From Promethearchaeota archaeon (GTDB lineage Archaea; Asgardarchaeota; Lokiarchaeia; Sigynarchaeales; SOKP01): a DNA stretch of 12,884 bases. Positions within the stretch are counted from its first letter, which is position 1. The number at the start of each line of letters is the position of its first letter. This document shows, one piece after another, positions 1-6,080 of this stretch. The DNA lies in NCBI GenBank assembly GCA_030668025.1, contig DAOUUT010000087.1, positions 1 through 12,884 on the forward strand. The letters are read 5' to 3'. A program made the position numbers and the translations under genes. The notes beneath the pieces were generated by a model. That model ran no database searches. It was given only the letters and a program-made list of their open reading frames with translations, and had not been told where the DNA came from.

Positions 1-840
1 CATAAAGCCTCAAAAGAAGTAATGGAGATTGTTAATTCCTATTCAGATATGTTTCAACAAGTAAGTATTGACGAGGCTTACATAGATGTATCAGATAAGT
101 GTATAAATTATAAAGAAGTTAGAGATTTAGCTGAAAAATTAAAAGACGAAGTTCAAAAAAATGTAGGCATTACAATTTCGATTGGATGCGCTTCGACTAA
201 ATCTATAGCAAAAATAGCTTCTGATTGTAATAAACCTAATGGAATTACCGTCGTAAAACCAGAATATATTAAAAAATTCCTGGGTCCTATGGATATTACT
301 AAAATCCCGGGAATAGGTAAGAAATCAAAAATATATTATTATAAAAAAGGGATTAAAACTATTGGCGATATAATTAATCTTACACTTCCTAAAATGGTTC
401 AGTTGTTTGGAAAAAACGGCCAATGGATATGGGAAATAGCGAACGGGTTAGATACTAGAGAAGTAAAAGAATTTCACGGCGATAGAAAATCTATTAGTAA
501 GGAACGAACCTTTTATGAGGACACAGATGATCTTAACGTAATTTTATCTAAACTTGAAGAAATAAATAATAGAATTCATAAAAATGTGATTAAAAATAAG
601 ATATATTATAAAACGGTAACTCTTAAAATAAGACTTGAGGGATTTATAACATATACTCGTTCAAAATCCTTTACCCATCACATTCAAGATAAGAATCATG
701 TATTAAAAGTAATTATTGAGCTATTGAATCAATTTTCTACAGTGAATAAGAAAGTTAGACTTGTTGGAATAAAATTATCAAATTTAGAAAAAGCTCCAAG
801 TGTGGCACAAACTACATTGATTAATTATTTAGAAGTATAA
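1..840 (+). CDS. dinB: DNA polymerase IV (Y-family, Dpo4/DinB), 5'-truncated by the window edge
   Basis: Low-fidelity translesion DNA polymerase that copies past damaged bases. The open frame already runs at base 1, so the ATG at 22 is internal and not the start. Visible in order: the palm catalytic motif SIDEAYIDVS (visible residues 22-31, holding the second metal-binding Asp-Glu pair), the conserved block ITISIGCASTKSIAKIASD followed by NKPNGITVV, the thumb helix-hairpin-helix around KIPGIGKKSK, and the little-finger domain starting near GDRKSISKERTF and closing with VRLVGIKLSNLE. Against Sulfolobus Dpo4, where the Asp-Glu pair lies near residue 105, about 80 N-terminal residues are missing, including the first catalytic Asp. 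The stop is TAA at 838-840. The gene converges with the nucleotidase on the other strand and their ends overlap by 16 bases. Identification is firm. Confidence 0.95.
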   Translation, partial: HKASKEVMEIVNSYSDMFQQVSIDEAYIDVSDKCINYKEVRDLAEKLKDEVQKNVGITISIGCASTKSIAKIASDCNKPNGITVVKPEYIKKFLGPMDITKIPGIGKKSKIYYYKKGIKTIGDIINLTLPKMVQLFGKNGQWIWEIANGLDTREVKEFHGDRKSISKERTFYEDTDDLNVILSKLEEINNRIHKNVIKNKIYYKTVTLKIRLEGFITYTRSKSFTHHIQDKNHVLKVIIELLNQFSTVNKKVRLVGIKLSNLEKAPSVAQTTLINYLEV

Positions 841-1781
841 TTCACATCGTTTCTATTTTTGAGAATTTCATTCGATTTTAGAGCATTTAATAATTCTTCG
901 TGCCTAATTCCATTTGAGGCAATTAAGCCAGGCGCAGTAACGCTACATCTTTCGTTTACATATTTAATTGGATTGCCTTTTATATCTGTGATCTTTCCTC
1001 CTGCTTCTTTTATTAGTAAATCACCTGGTAAAAAATCCCACGTAAATGAGCGCGTCATGTTTAATGGTTTAATGTAAATTTCAGCGGATCCCTCAGCTAC
1101 CATGCACAATTTTGCCATACTATCGATTTGAACAAAATTAGTAATACCAAGCATACTAGCAAATTTCATTACCCAAGGTTCGTCGTAATGAAGTGAATGG
1201 CAAAAACGAAATGTCTTTATTTCTTGATTATTACTAACACGAATTTTGTTAAACGCGTGGTTTCCATATGAAATTCTAGCTCCATGGTTTTTTTGAGCTG
1301 AAAATATCGTCAAATCTCTATTTTTATAATTTGGGGTACCAATTGCACAAACTGTCGGCTTAGAATTAACCATGAATCCAATTCCTATAGCATATACTAA
1401 ATTTTTTTGGTATCCTTTTGTACCGTCAACCGGGTCCACTGTCCATTGACGCTTAGAGACCGGACCACTGTATGTTAGAATATCCTTTAAGTTATCTTCA
1501 ATTTTATAGTTTAAAGCTATATAACACTTCTTTAGAATATCTAATACATTCGGATTTAAGAAAACAGAAGCATCTTCCTCAGCAATAACTTGATCCTTAG
1601 GAAAATTCTTTTTAATTTGAGACGTTATAAAAATTTGGGATGCAAAATCTGCAAGTGTGACAGGGGATTCATCATTCTTGGTAAAAGATGAAAACTTCTT
1701 AGTTCTAAACCATTCTGTAATTTCTGAGGCTTTTTTAACTAATTTGATTGCTAACGATAATTCTTTATTAAAGCTCGACAT
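825..1781 (-). CDS. 3'(2'),5'-bisphosphate nucleotidase / inositol-monophosphatase family (HAL2/CysQ-like)
   Basis: Mg2+-dependent, Li+-sensitive-type phosphatase of 318 residues. The family removes the 3'-phosphate from PAP, a by-product of sulfate activation, or hydrolyses inositol phosphates. Motifs seen: DESPVTLADF (37-46), metal-binding EED (68-70), WTVDPVDGTKGY (113-124), and a distal WDFLPGDLLIKEAGGKI (248-264) where most relatives have WDxAAG or similar. The DGTKG wording and the long insert between EED and DPVD resemble HAL2/SAL1-type nucleotidases more than simple inositol monophosphatases; that preference is by eye. The ATG at 1781 has an AGAAGG-type Shine-Dalgarno stretch about 10 bases upstream. 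Its 3' end overlaps the polymerase gene tail-to-tail. The substrate (PAP, PAPS or inositol phosphate) is not decided by the sequence. Confidence 0.85.
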   Translation of the reverse strand: MSSFNKELSLAIKLVKKASEITEWFRTKKFSSFTKNDESPVTLADFASQIFITSQIKKNFPKDQVIAEEDASVFLNPNVLDILKKCYIALNYKIEDNLKDILTYSGPVSKRQWTVDPVDGTKGYQKNLVYAIGIGFMVNSKPTVCAIGTPNYKNRDLTIFSAQKNHGARISYGNHAFNKIRVSNNQEIKTFRFCHSLHYDEPWVMKFASMLGITNFVQIDSMAKLCMVAEGSAEIYIKPLNMTRSFTWDFLPGDLLIKEAGGKITDIKGNPIKYVNERCSVTAPGLIASNGIRHEELLNALKSNEILKNRNDVNYTSK

Positions 1782-1964
1782 AAAAATTAAACCTTCTACG
1801 CATGTCGTATTCTCTCTCTCTTTTATTAGAAAACTTTTAAAACAGAAAGTTAAATTATTATATGTTATTAAGAAATTAAATTTTAGTTAAATTTATTAAA
1901 GGATTTGGCAATTCTTTGAGAATTAAATTATATTTTTCATCAATCAGATTTATTTCTTTGAAAC

Positions 1965-1979
1965 TTAAAGTATAAATAC
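1965..1979 (+). promoter_or_regulatory. TATA-box promoter of the seven-helix membrane protein gene
   Basis: The stretch TTAAAGTATAAATAC is a good archaeal TATA box with a purine-rich BRE-like flank. Its centre lies about 27 bases before the ATG at 2001, so transcription should start at or within a few bases of the start codon. No Shine-Dalgarno sequence stands before the ATG. Both facts suggest a leaderless or nearly leaderless mRNA. Confidence 0.6.
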
Positions 1980-2000
1980 TTCTACTTTTTAATAATTTAT

Positions 2001-2744
2001 ATGGCTGACTTACAATTCGTTGGGATGATTTTTGAGACATTCATTATTTTAGTAGCATTGATTTTTCTAGTCTTAATCCTAATGAAATATTACGAAAAGA
2101 AACACCAGTTAACTTTGTATCTCTTCTTAATTTTCCTAAACTACGTAATTGCAATTGTATTTTCTTGGTTATCGAAGGTTTTTGTGCTATATTCTGGAAT
2201 CGATTATGTATATAACACAATCCTTCCAGATCCTGGTACTTTAGTATCATGGATTCTACTTAGAATAACTGATTTTAGAATAAGTTTTGTATTCTTGTCT
2301 ATTGGTATCTATCTCTCGTACATTTTCAAAGTAAAAATTTTTGGAAAAGGGTACAATAAGGTTTTAAGAATTATCGTATCTCTTTATGCGATTATTACCG
2401 CAGGATTTGCTTTATTTGTATATCAGAGAGGAAATACACTATACGATGTTTTTGCTTTTCTATTTATTTTCATTTTCATGGCAGTAATTTACATACCCTT
2501 TTTCATTGAATCCTTTAAATCGTATAAAGATACAGATAATAAGGTTTTTAAAACAGCCTTTTTATCTTTAGCAATAATGGCTATATTCTTTATTCTTGTG
2601 CCACTAAGTTTTTTAATTGATCGAATACTAATTTTAGCAGGAGGGCCGGGATTTTCGTTATTCTACTTTTTAGCCTGGATTTTTGTTATTTTTGCCATTT
2701 TAGGTGCTTACTTTGGATACATTAGACCAAAAAGCGAAAAATAG
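2001..2744 (+). CDS. Seven-transmembrane integral membrane protein, family not recognised
   Basis: A 247-residue protein that is almost entirely membrane-embedded. Seven hydrophobic helices are visible at about 7-28, 37-65, 86-109, 121-141, 148-170, 183-206 and 216-240. Basic residues cluster in the loops after helices 1 (KYYEKKH), 3 (KVKIFGKGYNK) and 5 (KSYKDTDNKVFK) and in the tail (RPKSEK). By the positive-inside rule this gives N-terminus outside and C-terminus inside, the topology of sensor-type 7TM proteins. There is no rhodopsin-type Schiff-base lysine in helix 7, no transporter signature and no attached cytoplasmic domain. The architecture resembles the 7TM input modules found on some prokaryotic signalling proteins, but I do not recognise the family and assign no function. 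It has its own TATA box and is followed by a T-run terminator, so it appears to be transcribed alone. Confidence 0.8.
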   Translation: MADLQFVGMIFETFIILVALIFLVLILMKYYEKKHQLTLYLFLIFLNYVIAIVFSWLSKVFVLYSGIDYVYNTILPDPGTLVSWILLRITDFRISFVFLSIGIYLSYIFKVKIFGKGYNKVLRIIVSLYAIITAGFALFVYQRGNTLYDVFAFLFIFIFMAVIYIPFFIESFKSYKDTDNKVFKTAFLSLAIMAIFFILVPLSFLIDRILILAGGPGFSLFYFLAWIFVIFAILGAYFGYIRPKSEK

Positions 2745-2757
2745 ATTAATTTAAACC

Positions 2758-2765
2758 TTTTTTTT
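2758..2765 (+). terminator. Oligo-T archaeal terminator after the membrane protein gene
   Basis: A run of eight T residues on the coding strand starts 13 bases past the TAG stop. Archaeal RNA polymerase terminates at such U-tracts without needing a hairpin. It separates the membrane protein transcript from the promoter of the next gene. Confidence 0.45.
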
Positions 2766-2766
2766 C

Positions 2767-2783
2767 TTATTATATTATAAAAA
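2767..2783 (+). promoter_or_regulatory. TATA-box promoter of the longin-domain gene
   Basis: The stretch TATTATATTATAAAAAG holds a TATA-like core. Its position predicts a transcription start around 2800-2808, next to the ATG codons at 2803 and 2808. This favours translation starting well upstream of the ATG at 2920, and bears on the start problem of the downstream gene. Confidence 0.45.
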
Positions 2784-2817
2784 GACTAATGTTTGAATTT
2801 GAATGAGATGACCACCC

Positions 2818-3228
2818 ATTAAAGTCTTACAAGATATTTGGATTCTAACCGAAACTGGAATCGTTCTTTATCATCGTAAATTTGACGAAAAAGTAGACGA
2901 TCAACTTTTTGGTGGGTTAATGGCCGCGTTAAATTCATTTGCTGAAGAACTTGTTAATAAAGGGTTATCTAATTTTGAATTACAAGATAAACGTTATACT
3001 CTGTTAAAAAAAAATGAAATATTATTTATAGCAAATTCAGCGAAAAAAGTAAGAGAAAAAAAAGTTATGCAAGAAATGTTGTTTATTGCTAACAAATTTT
3101 TCGACCTATACTCAGAGGACATTTTACTTAACTGGGATAATGATGTAAGCGTTTTTGTGAATTTTGAAAGAGAAATCGAAGATAGTTTAGAAGTAACTAT
3201 TAAAAAATTCCAAGATGCTTTTTGGTGA
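2818..3228 (+). CDS. Longin-domain protein (Asgard-type small-GTPase-associated fold), start codon unresolved or frame-disrupted
   Basis: A ~136-residue protein whose pattern matches the longin fold. The opening strands IWILTETGIVLYHRKFD are followed by DDQLFGGLMAALNSFAEEL (first helix), strands LSNFELQDKRYTLLKK and EILFIANSA, then the helix VMQEMLFIANKFFDLYSED. In eukaryotes longin domains occur in SNAREs, adaptor sigma subunits and GTPase regulators; Asgard archaea carry many free-standing copies thought to act with their Ras/Arf-like GTPases. The first in-frame ATG is at 2920, but the open frame runs back to 2812 and those codons encode the two opening strands, so 2920 would truncate the fold. 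Upstream of 2812 the frame is closed by TGA at 2809, and no ATG, GTG or TTG lies between. Translation could begin at ATT 2818. Alternatively, ATG 2808 would join the frame if one C of the CCC at 2815-2817 were removed. A GGTGG before ATG 2920 leaves that start possible. Family call is by fold pattern; start is uncertain. Confidence 0.7.
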   Translation: MKVLQDIWILTETGIVLYHRKFDEKVDDQLFGGLMAALNSFAEELVNKGLSNFELQDKRYTLLKKNEILFIANSAKKVREKKVMQEMLFIANKFFDLYSEDILLNWDNDVSVFVNFEREIEDSLEVTIKKFQDAFW

Positions 3229-3344
3229 GCAATTTTATAATAGCTTCTCAATCGAATAACTTTCATTATATCTGTTTATTAATTCTTCCATGATTTATAA
3301 TTATAATGCGAAAATGTTTAATTTTTTATGGAATATAATCTAAA

Positions 3345-3356
3345 CTTATAATAAAG
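3345..3356 (+). promoter_or_regulatory. Possible TATA box for the 117-residue protein gene
   Basis: CTTATAATAAAG lies about 40 bases before the ATG at 3391, which would leave a leader of roughly 15 bases. No Shine-Dalgarno sequence is present; the leader ends in an A-run. The surrounding DNA is so AT-rich that the exact box is uncertain. Confidence 0.35.
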
Positions 3357-3390
3357 ATACTTAACTCGATGAATTAGTGAATTTAAAAAA

Positions 3391-3744
3391 ATGAAATCAA
3401 TTGGACTTGTGTTTTTATACGATAGAAATTTAGGAACTCCAGATGAAGTCTCAAAAAAATTTAGTGAATTTTTCTCATTTGTCTCTGAAAACCTCGTACT
3501 AGAAGGTTTAGTAGAGTTGCCAAAACTGAAGGAAATTATGGATTCAAGAAAAATATATTGGGCTGGAATTAAACAAAATTTTGAAACAATTCTGGAAGAT
3601 CATGACGCTATTGGTAAAATTGCCTGGAAAGTATTTAGCGATTATTCAGGAATAGAACCTTCTGAGGAAGTCAAATCACTGGTTTACGGTAGTGATAAAT
3701 CACCTTGGAAATTTACTTTACTGGCATGTGTTCTTTATGAATAA
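3391..3744 (+). CDS. Uncharacterised 117-residue soluble protein
   Basis: I do not recognise this protein. It opens with a hydrophobic strand (MKSIGLVFLYDRN) and continues with probable amphipathic helices (PDEVSKKFSEFFSFVSE, LPKLKEIMDSRKIYWAGIK, HDAIGKIAWKVFSDYS). It ends with another hydrophobic stretch, KFTLLACVLYE. It has no signal peptide, membrane helix, metal-binding cluster or nucleotide-binding loop. A strand-helix arrangement would suit a small alpha/beta domain of the roadblock/longin kind, and the gene next to it is a longin protein, but I see no sequence motif that proves this. An in-frame TGA at 3370 closes the frame upstream, so ATG 3391 is the only good start. The stop lies two bases from the end of the minus-strand fusion gene. 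Confidence 0.7.
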   Translation: MKSIGLVFLYDRNLGTPDEVSKKFSEFFSFVSENLVLEGLVELPKLKEIMDSRKIYWAGIKQNFETILEDHDAIGKIAWKVFSDYSGIEPSEEVKSLVYGSDKSPWKFTLLACVLYE

Positions 3745-3746
3745 GT

Positions 3747-5831
3747 TTAGGAATTAATAATTCTTTCTATTTCCTTAAGATATGAATTTTTTAAATTATC
3801 TCTTTCTTTAAATGAATTGGTACCTTCTAAATTGGAAAAATTACCACATAATGAATTATAATTCTTTAAAAACCATAATAATGAGTAAATATCAAGTTTT
3901 TTGAAAAAATCTTGCCCAATATTAGATTTTTTCTTATATCCGTTATAAAAAGATCCTCTAATATCAATGTTATTTATGGGTTTTAAGGTATAAAATTCCA
4001 TTTTTACAAAATCTTGTGCCTTAACACCAACTCGCCATTCATCAAAATCTATAATCCCATTTATCTGGATTTTGTTAGGGGAATCTTTTACTATTAGATT
4101 TGTCCATTGGAAATCGTTATGAAGTACAACTGGTTCGTTTTCTTCTTCTAATAAAGAAATATTGTCCTTTAAAAATGTGTTAATTTCATTATCATAACCA
4201 AGTTTTTTTTTTCTTGCTTCTTGACTCTCTGTTTCAAATTCTGAACTAATAAGTTTTAACCAATTAATTTCAGATTTTTTACCTATATTATAAATGTGCT
4301 CTTGAAATGAATCAAAAGATATTGTATGCAATTTCCCTAAAAGTTCTCCTAACTCATTAAACAAAGTTAAGAATTTCGACCTGGAAAATCTGAAATCCTC
4401 TTTACTATATTGATTAAACAAATCTTTTAAAGACTTACCGTGGATATATTCTTGGATAGTAAAAATATGTGGAATAACTTCTTTAGTTTCATCAAAATAA
4501 ACTAAATTTGCTACTGGTATAATAGGGGGGGTATCTCTATTAAATTGGTAGTCTCCTTTCTTGATAGAAACGATTTTTTTTATTTTTTCTCGAAGATCAA
4601 AGGAATCGGAATTTAGCGACCCGTCTAGGAAAGGAAATAGAAGTTTTTCTTTTACAATATTTTCATATTGAAAAGATTTTAAGGTCCGGAATTTGAATAT
4701 TAACTGATTCTTTTCAAAATTTACTCTGTATATTGTGTTTATGTCAGCATCGAAAGGACCAATAACCTTCTTTATTGTACCTTGAGAAACGAGGACTTCT
4801 ACATTAGAAAATATTTTTATCATATCATCTAATTGATATATATTATCTTTCCCTAAAGAAAATAATTGATAAATGTGTTTTTGGTTTATTAGGTAGTTCA
4901 CATATGCTTCTATTCTTTCTTTTGTGATTTCATCGAGGTTCCCTTTTAAATTTGGACTTAAAATATTCAAATCTTCTATTAAATTTGGTGAAAAACTTTT
5001 ATATAAATATAAAAACGCATATTTCAAGCCTCGTTGCTCTTTTCCATCTTGAGCTTTAGTATCATATATTTTATTTCTAATATCGTTTATTTGTTCTTGA
5101 AGTTGGTGTAAATCTAAAATCTTTTCCTCAATTGCACAAAAATATAACTTTGAACTTAAATTAACTAAGTTACTAACACAGGGAACAATTCCAGCACATT
5201 TTCTTAGATCTAAAGGAACTAGTTGAAGGAATTTCTGAAAATTTTCTTCGTTCTCACACAATAATGAAAAATCTTCGTTTATTAGTTCTATATATGATTT
5301 GCAATAATTTATGTTATCACAAGAGTCAATAAATCCAGAAAAATTACCACAACCGATCAATTCCTTAACAATAGAAGGGTTAAGTTCATTTCCAGCAAAT
5401 TTCTCACGATTATTGTGGATATAAATATGGTTATCAATGTTAACAGTTCCTAAAATGTATTCTAAATAAGAATTAACGTCTTCAATTTTTTCTAAATAAG
5501 GTGGGGCTATTATAAAATTAAGGTTATTACCAAATTTTTTTCCTAACTCCTCTAATTGGTCGATTACTCGATCCTTATTATTTCCAAACATCCCTACAAT
5601 TAACGGAGTTTTTTTACCGGTGAGTTCTAATGTTAAATTTATCAATTTAATCTTTTCTTTTAATTTATCTGAAAAATAAAACCCAGCACCTTTAGTCCCA
5701 AATAAATAAATTGAATCCGCTCCGTTCACGAGTAGATGACGCGTTAGTAATGAATGAAGTTCAGTATTAACCTCTAAATCTTTATTAAAAAATGTGAGTG
5801 ATGGAACAATAACACCACGGATTTTAGTCAT
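3747..5831 (-). CDS. Fusion protein: DapA/KDG-aldolase-like TIM barrel plus aminoglycoside-phosphotransferase (APH)-type kinase
   Basis: A 694-residue two-domain protein. Residues 1-300 match the DapA/NAL/KDG-aldolase superfamily: start RGVIVPSLTFF, substrate loop FGTKGAGFYFS (44-54, compare GTTGLGPxLS of archaeal KDG aldolases), APPYL (109-113) and IYIHNN (136-141). The Schiff-base lysine, expected in a GVKD-type context, is Ile168 in SGFIDSCDN, and the catalytic tyrosine of the YxYN strand is His139, so ordinary Class I aldolase chemistry is not expected. After a linker, residues 345-694 form an APH/choline-kinase-like domain. It has the N-lobe lysine K380 in LIFKFR, the hinge IQEYIHGKSL, the catalytic loop HNDFQWTN (H571, D573, N578) and the metal motif IIDFDEW (D595, D597), all intact. 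The domain should phosphorylate a small hydroxylated molecule. The ATG at 5831 is supported by GAGG eight bases upstream. It is the last gene of a same-strand group with a sugar kinase and an aldolase-dehydrogenase. Confidence 0.85.
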   Translation of the reverse strand: MTKIRGVIVPSLTFFNKDLEVNTELHSLLTRHLLVNGADSIYLFGTKGAGFYFSDKLKEKIKLINLTLELTGKKTPLIVGMFGNNKDRVIDQLEELGKKFGNNLNFIIAPPYLEKIEDVNSYLEYILGTVNIDNHIYIHNNREKFAGNELNPSIVKELIGCGNFSGFIDSCDNINYCKSYIELINEDFSLLCENEENFQKFLQLVPLDLRKCAGIVPCVSNLVNLSSKLYFCAIEEKILDLHQLQEQINDIRNKIYDTKAQDGKEQRGLKYAFLYLYKSFSPNLIEDLNILSPNLKGNLDEITKERIEAYVNYLINQKHIYQLFSLGKDNIYQLDDMIKIFSNVEVLVSQGTIKKVIGPFDADINTIYRVNFEKNQLIFKFRTLKSFQYENIVKEKLLFPFLDGSLNSDSFDLREKIKKIVSIKKGDYQFNRDTPPIIPVANLVYFDETKEVIPHIFTIQEYIHGKSLKDLFNQYSKEDFRFSRSKFLTLFNELGELLGKLHTISFDSFQEHIYNIGKKSEINWLKLISSEFETESQEARKKKLGYDNEINTFLKDNISLLEEENEPVVLHNDFQWTNLIVKDSPNKIQINGIIDFDEWRVGVKAQDFVKMEFYTLKPINNIDIRGSFYNGYKKKSNIGQDFFKKLDIYSLLWFLKNYNSLCGNFSNLEGTNSFKERDNLKNSYLKEIERIINS
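4203..4212. repeat. Ten-base T/A homopolymer inside the fusion gene
   Basis: Ten consecutive T residues on the plus strand (A on the coding strand) encode the RKKKLG stretch of the kinase domain. A seven-G run at 4525-4531, encoding the PP of TPPIIPV, lies in the same gene. Such tracts are prone to slippage in replication, transcription or sequencing. The frame is intact in this sequence. Confidence 0.7.
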
Positions 5832-5839
5832 ACTGATAT

Positions 5840-5843
5840 CCTC
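5840..5843 (-). promoter_or_regulatory. Shine-Dalgarno site of the aldolase-kinase fusion
   Basis: GAGG (followed by AT) on the minus strand, eight bases before the ATG at 5831. It supports that start and shows that this genome uses leadered mRNAs for some genes. Confidence 0.6.
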
Positions 5844-5861
5844 ATTTCGAAAAATAATTTA

Positions 5862-5882
5862 AAATTATAAATTTTATAATTT
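5862..5882 (-). promoter_or_regulatory. Promoter region with a 9-bp inverted repeat upstream of the fusion gene
   Basis: AAATTATAA (5862-5870) and TTATAATTT (5874-5882) are perfect 9-base inverted arms around three bases, 31-51 bases before the ATG at 5831. The stretch contains TATA-like sequence and is where a promoter would be expected. It could be an operator overlapping the TATA box, but palindromes made only of A and T arise easily by chance here. The rest of the 249-base gap (5832-6080) shows no gene or RNA. Confidence 0.35.
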
Positions 5883-6080
5883 ATACTGATTTAATGATTT
5901 TACTCATATTGAATTTCTTACTTCCCTCTGTCCGTGTAATTTTATAATTTTTCTCTTAAAGTAACATCAAATATTATATTTTTAATTATGAGTTTCAAAT
6001 TAATAAAGTGAATAAATTATTTTTATAATAAAAATGCTAAAAAATACATAAAAACGAATTTAATAGCGGATTATGGGCAA

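Noticed and set aside
859..1077. Plus-strand open frame opposite the nucleotidase gene
   Set aside because: It is antisense to well-conserved nucleotidase motifs (including the WD-containing segment) and shows no protein-like pattern of its own.
1811..1824. CT dinucleotide repeat upstream of the nucleotidase
   Set aside because: Only about five units, in AT-rich intergenic DNA, with no sign of regulatory meaning.
2044..2250. Minus-strand open frame inside the membrane protein gene
   Set aside because: A shadow of the hydrophobic coding strand, with no start signal or recognisable pattern. The plus-strand frame is plainly the gene.
2803..2811. Selenocysteine at the in-frame TGA (2809) of the longin gene
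   Set aside because: Some Asgard archaea do encode selenocysteine, but a Sec at position 3 of a non-redox longin domain has no rationale and I see no SECIS-like hairpin. A start-site or indel explanation is simpler.
5832..6080. Possible small gene or RNA in the longest same-strand gap
   Set aside because: No open frame with a start signal, no tRNA-like or stable hairpin structure. Only the promoter-proximal inverted repeat stands out.
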